Shown one piece after another: positions 8,800 through 20,406 of a DNA stretch of 37,366 bases. The notes below the pieces were generated by a model. That model saw only the letters and a program-made list of their open reading frames with translations. It made no database searches and was not told where the DNA came from. A program made the translations under genes and the position numbers. The stretch covers positions 1-37,366 of the forward strand of contig PMML01000113.1 in assembly GCA_003162695.1 (NCBI GenBank). The letters are read 5' to 3'. The stretch comes from Ignavibacteriota bacterium (GTDB taxonomy: Bacteria > Bacteroidota > Ignavibacteria > UBA10030). Every line of letters begins with the position of its first letter. The stretch's first letter is position 1.

Positions 8800-9708
8800 T
8801 TATGGATGTGCGCTTTTACTGGTCGGTTCATAGAGGAATCGTACCCATTGGGCAAAAAACTCAAGTCCATGGCTGCGCCATCGGTTAAGAGGGCGATCGA
8901 CATCGACATTTGCCGGCGGCGGGACATCTTTTCTGCCCAGCGAAACGTCGCGCTTGTATTCTTCCACCAATCGCTGTGCTTCATATTCCGGATGGCCGAG
9001 ATGCATCAAATATCGCCGGTCTACGCTCTCGAAAATCGTATACCCCCCGCCGTTTTTTGTATAAGCAAGGAGATTGAGAGTGCCTTTCTTTCTCTCCGCT
9101 TCCATTGTCGCATCGGCAATTCCGGAATGTCTGCTTTGCGGGCACCAAAATATGTCGTCCATTTCTCCCGTGATCGGATGTGATCGTTCGAGATTATGCG
9201 TTTCGAATATGCCGAATTTTTTTTGGGGATACATTTCTTTTTCTATACCGAGAAGTTTTGCCAGGGCGAGTCCCCCCCAGCAAATACCGAGAGTCGATGT
9301 GATGTTTTTTCTTGCGTATTGCAGTATCTGAACGCATTCGCTCCAGTACGTCACCTGTTCGTAGGGAATTTCTTCGACGGGAGCGCCTGTAATAACAAGA
9401 CCGTCGAAGTTTGAACGGGCTATCGTGTCTTCAAAATAATCGTAATTCAATTCCAAGTGAGACTGATCGGTTGTTTTGTACTTGTGTGTGTGAAGGCGAA
9501 TCCATACGGGTTCGATTTGGATGATGGTTCTGCTGAGAGGGAAGAGGAGATACGGCTCATACGTTTCTCCCTTCGGCATGATATTCAGAATACCTATGCG
9601 CAAAGGACGAATATCGGCACGGCTCGCTTCTTCATCCGAGATACAAAGAACACCGCGTTGTTCAAGTGTGTTTCGCGCAACATGTTTTTGAGGCAGTACG
9701 ACGCTCAT
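8800..9708 (-). CDS. metA: Homoserine O-acyltransferase (MetA family; probably acetyl-CoA specific)
   Basis: 302 aa; RPLRIGILNIMPKGETYEPYLL, FDGLVITGAPVEEIPYEQVTYW, TSTLGICWGGLAL, LGHPEYEAQRLVEEYKRD, WRSHG. Confidence 0.92.
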   Translation of the reverse strand: MSVVLPQKHVARNTLEQRGVLCISDEEASRADIRPLRIGILNIMPKGETYEPYLLFPLSRTIIQIEPVWIRLHTHKYKTTDQSHLELNYDYFEDTIARSNFDGLVITGAPVEEIPYEQVTYWSECVQILQYARKNITSTLGICWGGLALAKLLGIEKEMYPQKKFGIFETHNLERSHPITGEMDDIFWCPQSRHSGIADATMEAERKKGTLNLLAYTKNGGGYTIFESVDRRYLMHLGHPEYEAQRLVEEYKRDVSLGRKDVPPPANVDVDRPLNRWRSHGLEFFAQWVRFLYEPTSKSAHP

Positions 9709-9726
9709 AGAAATCCTTTTCCCGGT

Positions 9727-11254
<1,528 letters not shown>

Positions 11255-11317
11255 CATATTTTGATTATTGTCGTTGAGGCAATAACCGTCAAAAATACAT
11301 AATGTTTTTATCTTTTT

Positions 11318-11346
11318 AATATACAACATCCGTCAGCCTATGTCAA
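11318..11346 (-). promoter_or_regulatory. Sigma70-like promoter of the metY-metA operon
   Basis: Minus strand TTGACA (11346-11341), 17-nt spacer, TATATT (11323-11318); about 60 nt upstream of the riboswitch. Confidence 0.7.
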
Positions 11347-11437
11347 GTTCCGTCAGCGGAGCTGAATATTTTTCCATGGTCTGCACAAGTATGGGCAGTC
11401 TTCATGTCCGTCCTAAAAAAATATTTTTCTGCGTTAC

Positions 11438-11466
11438 TTGAATTCTCTTCCGCGCATTTGTATATT
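11438..11466 (+). promoter_or_regulatory. Putative sigma70-like promoter for the hybrid histidine kinase gene
   Basis: TTGAAT-N17-TATATT, 68 nt upstream of the ATG at 11534. Confidence 0.55.
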
Positions 11467-11533
11467 ATGAGCGTGTGTCATACCTTCTGAAGAGGCAAAA
11501 CCTTAAAGTTTTTGTCGATATCGGATTTCTGCA

Positions 11534-14092
11534 ATGGAAAGGCGTAAAGTTTTGAACATCCTGAAGATACTGCCTGCTCTCCTCTCACCGCCCGATTTTG
11601 ATGATGAAGAAAGAAATCGTGTTGCCGGAATTTTAAATGTCATGGCGCTCAGCGTCCTGGCCGGGTACATTGTTCTTTTTCTCCCGCATGCCATCTTCGG
11701 TCAGTTCCGTCTTTCTATTGAGATTGTCACTGCAGGAGTATTGATTGCTTTCTCGGTCTTTTTTCTTCGCATAGGAAAGCTGCTATTAGCCGAAAATCTA
11801 TTGCTCTTTGCACTTCTCGGTTTCATGTTGTATGTGCTTTTTACTTCAAGCGGCCTTCATAGCATAGCGCTTCTCGGTATACCTCTCTGCCTTGTCTTTG
11901 CCGGACTCGCCTTGAAACAAAGGGGTTTCTTCGCTTTTAGTATGATAGCAATTGCCTCGATTGTTGTCATCGGTATTATGGAAATAAAGGGCCATAATAC
12001 CCGCCAGCCGCATCCGCTCTTGACATATCTCGACGTAATCGATATAGCGGTCATTCTAATCGTTACCGCCTTTGCAGTCCGGATTCTCTCGGTCCATATT
12101 ATGAATAATATGCACACATTGATTCAAAGCGAAAAGGAAGGACGCCAAAAATCCCAGGTACTGAAAGAATCGGAAGAAAAATTCAGGACGTTAACGGAAG
12201 AACTTCCCAACATGGTATATATTCTCAAAAAAGAAAAGATTATATACAGCAATGAAAAATGCGAGGAAATGATCGGATATTTAAGAAGTGAAATGTCCAA
12301 TCCGAATTTCGATGTGTTATCGATCGTTGCTCCGGAATGCCGCGATGTATTCGTGCAAAAGAACAAGCAATTGATGAACGGCGAAAATGTCGAACCCTAC
12401 GAATGTACTTTTCTGAGCAAAGGCGACGATCGTATCCATTGTTTTCAAATGTCAAAAGTGATTCACTATGAAGGCGAGCCGGCAATCCTCGGCCTGGTAA
12501 CCGATTTGACGGAGATTAACCGGACGCAGGAAGCGGTTCGGGACAGCCAGATGCGGCTTTCCAGCATTATTACGTCTGCGATGGAAGCGATTATCACTCT
12601 GGACGATCAAAAGCGCATTTGTTCATTGAACCCGGCAGCCGAGCAGATGTTCGGCTGCACCGAACATGAGGCTGTCGGCCAGGTCATCGATCGATTTATC
12701 CTTTTTGCGGATTTGAAAATAGAACATGAGCATTCATCTGATATGGATTTTCGTGCATTTGTCAAAGGACTCGACGGAAAAGTGCAGATGATCAACGGCA
12801 TTCGAACCAGCGGAGAAGCATTTCCTGCCGAACTCTCTCTTTCTCTGACTGAAGTGGACCATGAATCTTTGTACACGATTATTTTACGGGATATTACAGA
12901 TCGAATGAAGTCGGAAGAACGCCAGCGGGACCTGCAGGCGCAGCTGCTTCAATCGCAAAAAATGGAAGCTGTCGGCGCCCTGGCAGGGGGAATTGCGCAT
13001 GATTTTAACAATCTTCTTTCGGTTATCATCGGTAATGCCGAATTGGTTAAAGTAAAACTGGGCACCGGACATCCTGCCATAAAGAATGTCGATGAACTGC
13101 TCATCGGTTCAGAGCGGGCACAGGATCTTGTGCATCAAATTCTGGCGTTCAGCCGAAAACAGGACTCTAAACTCCGTCCTCTGCGCCTGCATTATGTCTT
13201 GCGGGAGGGAGCAAAATTACTGCGTGCATCTATTCCTTCAACCGTCGATATTAAACTGGACCTTCCTCAAAACGGGCCGCTTGTATTAGGCGATCCTACA
13301 CAGCTTCATCAGGTTCTCATGAATTTGTGTACGAATGCGGTATATGCCATGCAGGGTATGAATGGGAAGCTCGTTATCCGCCAGAAGGAAGTTGAGCTGG
13401 ATGACCGGGCTATATTGTTCCATTCGGATTTTCATAAAGGGGAGTATGCGTTAACTACAATCCAGGATAACGGGTGCGGGATGGACGGGTTCACATTGAA
13501 AAGGATTTTTGAACCCTTTTTTACCACAAAGGAACCCGGAAAAGGGACAGGCCTGGGATTGTCGATTGTTCATTCGATTGTCAAAAATCACGGCGGAGTT
13601 GTAAAAGTAAAAAGTGAATTGGGGAAAGGTACGCTCGTTGAAGTCTATATACCTATTTTCCACGGCGAGGAAGATGCAGTGCAAGCTGTACAGTCTGAAG
13701 GAGCCAGAGGCGGAGCAGAAAAAATATTGATTGTCGACGATGAAGAGCCTCTTCTCTACACGATGACTGAAATTTTAAAAGGTCTTGGATATGCTCCGAC
13801 TCCGTATCATAATCCGATCGAAGCGCTCCGGGCATTTGAAAAAGATCCCCTGTACTATGACCTGGTGATTACCGATCAAACAATGCCGAACATGACCGGG
13901 ACATTGCTTGCACATCGGATCGGTCTGATTCGGAATGACGTGCCGATTATTCTTATGACCGGGTACGATCAGTTGGAAGATCCGGATGAACTTAAGAAAC
14001 TCGGCATCCAGAAAGTGATACTCAAACCCTTTAAAAAGACTTATTTAGCGGAAACGATAAAAACCGTCATTGGGAAAAATGTCTGCACATAG
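11534..14092 (+). CDS. Hybrid sensor histidine kinase (membrane region, PAS x2, HisKA, HATPase_c, receiver)
   Basis: 852 aa; hydrophobic N-terminus; PAS regions; H-box KMEAVGALAGGIAHDFNNLLSVI; G boxes DNGCGM and GKGTGLGLSIVHSIVKNHGG; C-terminal receiver ILIVDDEEPLLY...VITDQTMPNMTG...ILKPF. Confidence 0.93.
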   Translation: MERRKVLNILKILPALLSPPDFDDEERNRVAGILNVMALSVLAGYIVLFLPHAIFGQFRLSIEIVTAGVLIAFSVFFLRIGKLLLAENLLLFALLGFMLYVLFTSSGLHSIALLGIPLCLVFAGLALKQRGFFAFSMIAIASIVVIGIMEIKGHNTRQPHPLLTYLDVIDIAVILIVTAFAVRILSVHIMNNMHTLIQSEKEGRQKSQVLKESEEKFRTLTEELPNMVYILKKEKIIYSNEKCEEMIGYLRSEMSNPNFDVLSIVAPECRDVFVQKNKQLMNGENVEPYECTFLSKGDDRIHCFQMSKVIHYEGEPAILGLVTDLTEINRTQEAVRDSQMRLSSIITSAMEAIITLDDQKRICSLNPAAEQMFGCTEHEAVGQVIDRFILFADLKIEHEHSSDMDFRAFVKGLDGKVQMINGIRTSGEAFPAELSLSLTEVDHESLYTIILRDITDRMKSEERQRDLQAQLLQSQKMEAVGALAGGIAHDFNNLLSVIIGNAELVKVKLGTGHPAIKNVDELLIGSERAQDLVHQILAFSRKQDSKLRPLRLHYVLREGAKLLRASIPSTVDIKLDLPQNGPLVLGDPTQLHQVLMNLCTNAVYAMQGMNGKLVIRQKEVELDDRAILFHSDFHKGEYALTTIQDNGCGMDGFTLKRIFEPFFTTKEPGKGTGLGLSIVHSIVKNHGGVVKVKSELGKGTLVEVYIPIFHGEEDAVQAVQSEGARGGAEKILIVDDEEPLLYTMTEILKGLGYAPTPYHNPIEALRAFEKDPLYYDLVITDQTMPNMTGTLLAHRIGLIRNDVPIILMTGYDQLEDPDELKKLGIQKVILKPFKKTYLAETIKTVIGKNVCT

Positions 14093-14130
14093 GAGTTACC
14101 CGGATTCCAGCATAAATTTTCAAAGTTTCT

Positions 14131-14165
14131 GCCGGTTTTGAAAAGTCATGATACCGGCTTCTTAT
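14131..14165 (+). terminator. Possible terminator after the histidine kinase gene
   Basis: GCCGGT...ACCGGC (14131-14136/14153-14158) followed by TTCTT; weak U tract and long loop. Confidence 0.35.
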
Positions 14166-14192
14166 CCTCAACTGCCGGAAGTGACTAATATA

Positions 14193-15308
14193 TTATTTCA
14201 ATTCTGCGAGTATTTTCATGTCCTCGAAGCGTTTCAATCTTCCATGAATTGCTGCCAATAAATTTTCCCTTCGGATCGGCTTGATTAAAAAATCGTCGAT
14301 TCCCGTTTCTTTTGCTGCCCGTATGAGCAAAGCATCGTTTAATCCCGAAATAAAAATAAACGGCATCTGCCGCAGGTGTGCAAGCTCGCGGATCCTTTCG
14401 TAAAACGCAAAGCCGTTCATAGTGGAAGTTTCAAGATTGATGTCGCAGAGGATCATATCCGTGTTTTCCTTGGTCACAAAATCCAGCGCGTCGTCTGATG
14501 TAATAAATGATTTGACCGCATAATGAGCGAGGACAAGAATTTCCGAAACCACCGCGAGTATCTGCTTATCATCGTCGACTACAATAATTGTCTTTTGTCT
14601 CTCTTTGGTTTTTAAAGCTGCGAGATTTGTTTCGATATGCAGGTGGTCGGAATCTGAGACATCGAAGTTGCTCCGGAATTCGGCCAGACTTGCTTCGACC
14701 TCTGCTTTCGACGCGGAAGACTGAAGCACATGCTTGAGAAAGAGAATGTAGCATTCAAGCTTTGCCTGCCGTTCAAGTATCGTGTGTTCTTCGGCGGAAA
14801 TAAAGAGAGAAGTCCGCAAATCGAGAAGTTCCTGTTCTTCTTCATGCGTCTTTTCGCCATCCGACCAAATGAGGAGCAGTGCTTGCTTGTATGTGTCCAG
14901 TGCTTCCTTTGCGGCTTTGGGCGGCAGCTGAACTGTTTTTTTTGCAAGATCGAATCCCTGGAGACCGACTTTTTTAAACTCCTCATAAAGGGAAGGTATT
15001 TTTTTTCCGTAGATATCCGTTTTGACGGCAGGTAAGGAAGGCTGCGAAGGCGGGTGTGCCGGGCTTTCTTCTCTTATCTGAACGGATGCCGGGCCGGGAT
15101 GTATTGCCTGCTGCACTTGCAGTTTTGCATAGAGGTCATGAATACGTTCTTCATAAGCAAATGCATATACGTTTTTAGGATCAATTTCCCTGGCTTTTTT
15201 TACCTCGATGAGTGCCTTTTCGAGATTATTGGATTTGACTAATTGATCGACTTGTTTTAAAATCTGTCCGGATAAAATCACAGTATCATTTATTTTCGTG
15301 GGACCCAA
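14193..15308 (-). CDS. Response regulator with N-terminal TPR-like/helical region and C-terminal receiver domain
   Basis: 371 aa; TPR-like NNLEKALIEVKKAREIDPKNVYAFAYEERI; receiver IIVVDDDKQILAVVSEIL...MILCDINLETSTMNGFAFYERI...FIFISG...FLIKPI; no DNA-binding output domain visible. Confidence 0.8.
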   Translation of the reverse strand: MGPTKINDTVILSGQILKQVDQLVKSNNLEKALIEVKKAREIDPKNVYAFAYEERIHDLYAKLQVQQAIHPGPASVQIREESPAHPPSQPSLPAVKTDIYGKKIPSLYEEFKKVGLQGFDLAKKTVQLPPKAAKEALDTYKQALLLIWSDGEKTHEEEQELLDLRTSLFISAEEHTILERQAKLECYILFLKHVLQSSASKAEVEASLAEFRSNFDVSDSDHLHIETNLAALKTKERQKTIIVVDDDKQILAVVSEILVLAHYAVKSFITSDDALDFVTKENTDMILCDINLETSTMNGFAFYERIRELAHLRQMPFIFISGLNDALLIRAAKETGIDDFLIKPIRRENLLAAIHGRLKRFEDMKILAELK

Positions 15309-15644
15309 TTTGCCGCTCCTCTTATTGTCACACTTCAGCTATGGTTTTAACAGTCGAAAAATTGTTGACTCTATTCATCGCTTCCGGCGATGAGGGGAGA
15401 AGCCGATATCTTGCTGCCTCCGGGAGAACGGGGAACGTTCAATCATCCCCGTTACGGGGGAAAGTTAAACAGGACTTACGAAAAATGCAATTGCTGCAGT
15501 ATAAAATTTAAAAGCCGCCATTATGGAGCCCTGCATTGAACTTGTCTCCGGCCGGGTTCTGTCTGTTTGAGCCGGAAATAAAGTCTCTTTTTCTTCTCTG
15601 TTTTTTTTGTACCTTATCTTTCCAGGAAGAGGATTATATATACT

Positions 15645-17312
15645 ATGCAAAAATGGAGGGAATCGTTACGCAACCGGCACGTGTATATTGCGATTATAGT
15701 GCTTGGGGTTCTTCTTTACGGTAAAAGCGTGTTTTTTGATTATACCTATGTCGACGATATCACTATTGTGGAGGTCAATGGCGAGGTTCTCAAACATCTT
15801 TCCAACCTGCCGAAGGTTTTCACATCTAATCTATTATTGACGGTCCCGAATCCGCACATCTATTACAGGCCGCTGGTCAATCTTCTTTTTATGGCAGAGA
15901 TGCAATTGACGGATAATGTATTGCCGGTTTGCCACTGTACCAACATCCTTCTGCATCTTCTCAATTGCTGTTTGCTCTATTTCCTGTTGCTAAAATTCGA
16001 TGTCTCCAAAACTCATTCCGGAATTCTCAGCTTGATATTTTGTGTCCTTCCTATTCATGCTTCGGCAATTGTATGGATTCCAGGACGCAACGATACATTT
16101 GTCACGTTCTTTATTCTCCTCGCTTTTATTTCGTTGTTGGACTATGCAAAGACATCACGGCCGGTCATGCTCGGCAGATATGCGGTTTTCTATTTCTTAG
16201 GTTTGCTTACAAAAGAAATTGCCGTTGTTCTGCCGATCCTCTGCCTCTTTGAGCTTATCTTCCTTAAACATGAACGCTGGAATTCAAAAAAAGTTATATC
16301 GGTTGCCCTCTGCTCCGGCGCGTGCATCGTTCTATGGCTTGCTTTGCGCAGTCTCGTTCACCCGCAGGCATTCATGCAGCAGCCTCATTATGCATTGATG
16401 GAGAGTTTGATGACCGGCATGGGGGCTGTCGTTTTATACGTCGGGAAAGTATTCCTGCCTTTGAACCTTACCGTTATGCCGAATATTAATGATCAATCGC
16501 TTTTGTACGGGTACTTAAGCCTTCTTGCTATTGTGCTCATCATTGTAATTCGGGGGAAAAAGGAATGCTTGAACATCCTTTTTGGAGCGTTATGGTTCGT
16601 TCTGTTCTTACTCCCTGCATTTTTAGTGAGTGCTACGTTCTTCGAATTTCGCGCATATTGTTCCGTTGTCGGAATAGTCCTCTGTATCGGCAGGGTTCTT
16701 CCCTCCGATAACGGGCGCTATCGAAATGTATATTCTATCGGTGCGGTTCTCATCCTTCTTTTCTTTGCGGCGGTCACGTGGAAAACTGAAGATCAATATC
16801 GCGATAGAATGTCTTATGCGAAAGAAGCATTTCTTCATGCTCCCGACGCCGACGAGCCGTATTCGATATTAGGCGGGGCATATATCGATCAGGGTCAGTC
16901 TGCGGCAGCGGAAAAAGTTCTGCTTGCGGGAATACAGAAGAGGCCTTCGATTTCTACCGTTCATCGTATGCTCGGAGATGTCTATGCCAAGCGGGGAGAT
17001 GTTTTGCATGCGGCGCAGGAGTATAAAATTTCTCTCCAAAGAGAACCTCTGCATCTTTACGCCTATATCAATTACGGCAAATTATGTCTGCAAACAGGAG
17101 CTTATGATCAAGCGGTGCAGCTTTGGAAAACATCGGTGGCAATTAATCCGGAATTTATTCTTGGATATTATTATCTAGCGAATTATTATATCCACACGAA
17201 AGGCGATCCGGATTCGGCAATGTTTTTTATAAGGGAAATTCAAGACCATGGTTCGGTCGTTATGCCCGATTTGCTCGAAGCTGTCGAAGCTCTCAAGACC
17301 CACAGGGAATAA
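15645..17312 (+). CDS. Multi-TM protein with C-terminal tetratricopeptide repeats
   Basis: 555 aa; many hydrophobic segments, then TPR units (AEKVLLAGIQKRPSISTVHRMLGDVYAKRGDVLHAAQEYKISLQREP; AYINYGKLCLQTGAYDQAVQLWKTSVAINP). Confidence 0.75.
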   Translation: MQKWRESLRNRHVYIAIIVLGVLLYGKSVFFDYTYVDDITIVEVNGEVLKHLSNLPKVFTSNLLLTVPNPHIYYRPLVNLLFMAEMQLTDNVLPVCHCTNILLHLLNCCLLYFLLLKFDVSKTHSGILSLIFCVLPIHASAIVWIPGRNDTFVTFFILLAFISLLDYAKTSRPVMLGRYAVFYFLGLLTKEIAVVLPILCLFELIFLKHERWNSKKVISVALCSGACIVLWLALRSLVHPQAFMQQPHYALMESLMTGMGAVVLYVGKVFLPLNLTVMPNINDQSLLYGYLSLLAIVLIIVIRGKKECLNILFGALWFVLFLLPAFLVSATFFEFRAYCSVVGIVLCIGRVLPSDNGRYRNVYSIGAVLILLFFAAVTWKTEDQYRDRMSYAKEAFLHAPDADEPYSILGGAYIDQGQSAAAEKVLLAGIQKRPSISTVHRMLGDVYAKRGDVLHAAQEYKISLQREPLHLYAYINYGKLCLQTGAYDQAVQLWKTSVAINPEFILGYYYLANYYIHTKGDPDSAMFFIREIQDHGSVVMPDLLEAVEALKTHRE

Positions 17313-17317
17313 GAAAA

Positions 17318-17348
17318 AGCCCATCCCGCTTTCTGGGCGGGACGGGCT
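17318..17348. terminator. Bidirectional terminator between convergent genes
   Basis: AGCCCATCCCGC...GCGGGACGGGCT hairpin (one mismatch/GU) between the TPR gene and hppA, with an A run on the left giving a U tract on the minus strand. Confidence 0.75.
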
Positions 17349-17374
17349 TCTGAAAAGACTTCAAGAATCAGATC

Positions 17375-19930
17375 CTACTTTGTTCCTTCTTCAACAAGAT
17401 CGTCGGTTTCTTTTTTGCTTTGATAAATTGCCCAGCCGATAGCAGTCGCGGCAACCACCGCAACAACGATACCGGTTAAAAGATCTGTTCCGCAAATGTT
17501 CGGTTTCGTAATATTGAATTTTAAAACCAATCCAAGCGTAAGCAAGCTGACCATATTCATAACCTTGATAAGCGGGTTAAGCGCAGGTCCTGCAGTATCT
17601 TTTAATGGATCGCCGACCGTATCACCGGTAACAGCGGCTTTATGCGCCTCTGAACCTTTACCGCCGTACAAGCCGTCTTCAATCATTTTCTTAGCATTAT
17701 CCCAGGCACCGCCGGCGTTTGCCATAAACACGGCGAGCAGCTGGCCAACAAGGATCGTTCCGGCAAGGAATCCGCCAAGCGCGTATGGTCCAAGTATGAA
17801 TCCGACCAGAATCGGAGTCATGATAGCGAGAAGGCCCGGTCCGATGAGTTCTTTTTGAGCGGTGTTCGTGCAAATATCGACCACACGCCCGTAATCCGGT
17901 TTTTTGGTGCCATTCCAGATTTCTGGATCGTGGAATTGAATGCGGCATTCTTTGACAATCCAGAATGCGGCACGACCGACGGCTCGAATCAGCATTCCGC
18001 TGAAGAGGAACGGCACTGCGCCGCCAAGCATGAATCCGATAAACACAGTCGGATTAGCAACAGTAATCTTACCGGCTTCTTCCAAATATTGTGAAATCTG
18101 CATCAGGTTAATTTTATCTTCGCTGCCGACGGCAATGACGGCGATGAAACTTGCAAAGAGCGAGACAGCTGCGATAACGGCTGAACCGATGGCAATACCT
18201 TTGGTTTCAGCTTTCGTCGTGTTGCCGACGGCATCGAGATCGGCAAGAATTTGCCGGGCGCGTTTATAACTGCCCGGTTTTTCTTTTTCCATCTCATCTT
18301 TGTCGTAACCCATTTCGCCGATACCATTCGCATTATCTGCTACCGGTCCGAACACGTCCATCGAAATGGTGTTGCCCGTCAGCGTCAACATACCGATACC
18401 GGTCATTGCCACGCCGTAGGCGATGAAGAGAGGAGGAGTGCCTGCATAGACCAGCACGGAGAGGAAAATTGCAACGGCAATAACAACGATTGCCGCAACG
18501 GTGCTTTCATAGCCGAGTGCAATTCCTTGAATAATGTTTGTTGCATGTCCTGTTGTACAGGCTTTCGCCAATCCCTTGACGGGCGAATGACTGGTATGCG
18601 TATAATAGCTGGTCACCTTGTTCAACGCTACGGCAAGAAAAATACCAATCATGCAGGTAAGGGCCGGACGCAGATCGAGATTCGGGATACCGAAATTTGC
18701 AATCCAGGGAAGCGAAATCGGCGTACCGTCGGCATGAAAGAATCCTGCAACTGCTGTCGGGTTGCTTGCAAAGTATGCTGCATCAAAATAGAGATAGCCG
18801 AATCCGAGTGCGACAAATCCAACGATACTGATTATAGAACCGATCCAGAATCCGCGGTGCACGCTTTTGAGAGCGGTATCTGAAGTATCGTCGGCGCCGG
18901 CTTTTACCGTATAAGTGCTGATGATGGAACCAAGAACGCCGATACCGCGGACGAGTAAGGGGAATATAACGCCCTTGTGCCCGAACGTTGCTAAACCGAG
19001 AATCATGGCGGCTACGATTGTGACTTCATAACTTTCAAAAATATCCGCTGCCATACCGGCGCAATCGCCGACGTTATCGCCGACGTTATCGGCAATTGTG
19101 GCTGCGTTGCGCGGATCGTCTTCCGGAATATCTTTTTCTATTTTACCGACAAGATCGGCGCCGACGTCTGCGGCTTTCGTGTAGATACCGCCGCCGACGC
19201 GCATAAACAATGCGATGAGTGTTCCGCCGAATCCGAATCCCAACAGGGCTTCGTATGCATGTTCACCGAACATCATGAAGATCAATGTTCCGCCAAGCAG
19301 ACCCAAACCGTCTGTAAGCATACCGGTGATAGTACCTGTGCGGTAACCGAGTTGAAGCGCTTCGCCGTAACTGCGTTTGGCGGCTGTTGCAACGCGAAGG
19401 TTTCCCTGCGTCGCAAGGCGCATACCGACAAATCCCACGAGGAAGCTGAAGATTGATCCGACAAGGAACGCGCCTGAACGTCCCCAGCGGAATGCATCGA
19501 TCGATCCCGTATAGGAAAAATAAAGGAACAGCGTTATAATAATGATCAATGGTCCGATCTTCTTAAACTGTGCTTTGAGATAGGCGTTTGAGCCTTCACG
19601 CACAGCGGCTGCAATCTCCTGCATTTTCTTCGTGCCTTGATCGGCTTTGCGCACTTGCTTGACAAGCATAAGTGCATAGAGCAAACCGGCAATGGCAATA
19701 CCGAGCACCGTAAGAAGTCCATAGATTTCAATGGGTTTAAAGTTGCTCTCGCTGCCGAACAGAGCAAACGGGCTGAATGATTCTTGCGCAACCGATGGTT
19801 CGTTGCTTTGGGTGTGGCCGGTGTATGGCATGAAGACATACGCAGCGACAAAAAAGATCATCATGGCCGCGAGATAGTTTCTTCGCGCACCACGAGAACT
19901 TGAAGCAATGATATTTCTCAGTTTATTCAT
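17375..19930 (-). CDS. hppA: Membrane-bound ion-translocating pyrophosphatase
   Basis: 851 aa; DVGADLVGKIEKDIPEDDPRNAATIADNVGDNVGDCAGMAADIFES, DAVGNTTKAETKGIAIGSA, NAGGAWDNAKKMIEDGLYGGKGSEAHKAAVTGDTVGDPLKDTAGPALNPLIK. Confidence 0.96.
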   Translation of the reverse strand: MNKLRNIIASSSRGARRNYLAAMMIFFVAAYVFMPYTGHTQSNEPSVAQESFSPFALFGSESNFKPIEIYGLLTVLGIAIAGLLYALMLVKQVRKADQGTKKMQEIAAAVREGSNAYLKAQFKKIGPLIIIITLFLYFSYTGSIDAFRWGRSGAFLVGSIFSFLVGFVGMRLATQGNLRVATAAKRSYGEALQLGYRTGTITGMLTDGLGLLGGTLIFMMFGEHAYEALLGFGFGGTLIALFMRVGGGIYTKAADVGADLVGKIEKDIPEDDPRNAATIADNVGDNVGDCAGMAADIFESYEVTIVAAMILGLATFGHKGVIFPLLVRGIGVLGSIISTYTVKAGADDTSDTALKSVHRGFWIGSIISIVGFVALGFGYLYFDAAYFASNPTAVAGFFHADGTPISLPWIANFGIPNLDLRPALTCMIGIFLAVALNKVTSYYTHTSHSPVKGLAKACTTGHATNIIQGIALGYESTVAAIVVIAVAIFLSVLVYAGTPPLFIAYGVAMTGIGMLTLTGNTISMDVFGPVADNANGIGEMGYDKDEMEKEKPGSYKRARQILADLDAVGNTTKAETKGIAIGSAVIAAVSLFASFIAVIAVGSEDKINLMQISQYLEEAGKITVANPTVFIGFMLGGAVPFLFSGMLIRAVGRAAFWIVKECRIQFHDPEIWNGTKKPDYGRVVDICTNTAQKELIGPGLLAIMTPILVGFILGPYALGGFLAGTILVGQLLAVFMANAGGAWDNAKKMIEDGLYGGKGSEAHKAAVTGDTVGDPLKDTAGPALNPLIKVMNMVSLLTLGLVLKFNITKPNICGTDLLTGIVVAVVAATAIGWAIYQSKKETDDLVEEGTK

Positions 19931-20371
19931 GTAAACATCCTGAATTTAGTGATTATGTGGTTTACTGTTGAAAAGAACTATTTTTATATCAGGGAAAACT
20001 TTTTTTTCGCGTCAGAGTTTTGTTTAAAAACAATAATTCCAATTTTCCCTCAATATTTAAAATCCCTCCATCTTTCCAAAAAATCAAGCCTTTTTTTATT
20101 AATTTTTTAAGTCTTTCTGTGGAGAGATTTTAAAATGCATAAAAATACAAAATCCGAGGTCTGCAGCGATTCGATGTGCCGCCTGAAAAATCCGGTCCGG
20201 CAAGGAGGCATTCGCCAGGATGGTGGAGGAACATTATTGCCATACATCATTTCCCGGAATTTTGATTGTCCTCGAAAACCGTTCTTGAATTGATCCGCCA
20301 ATGGATCCGGCTGTTGCAGGTTATCGCGGTGATTTTTTTACATCTTTTCTAAGTTTTTTTGCCGTAGTCTC

Positions 20372-20400
20372 TTGACAATGAAATGATAATTTACTATAGT
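20372..20400 (+). promoter_or_regulatory. trp operon promoter
   Basis: TTGACA (20372-20377), 17-nt spacer, TATAGT (20395-20400), immediately upstream of the Trp leader ORF. Confidence 0.8.
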
Positions 20401-20406
20401 AAAGTT

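Noticed and set aside
8698-9183. 161-aa plus-strand ORF overlapping the metA 3' end
   Set aside because: Antisense to metA with no domain signal.
20100-20360. Possible ncRNA or small ORF (64 aa, minus) between hppA and trp
   Set aside because: No conserved RNA motif recognised, and the ORF shows no protein family signal; insufficient support.
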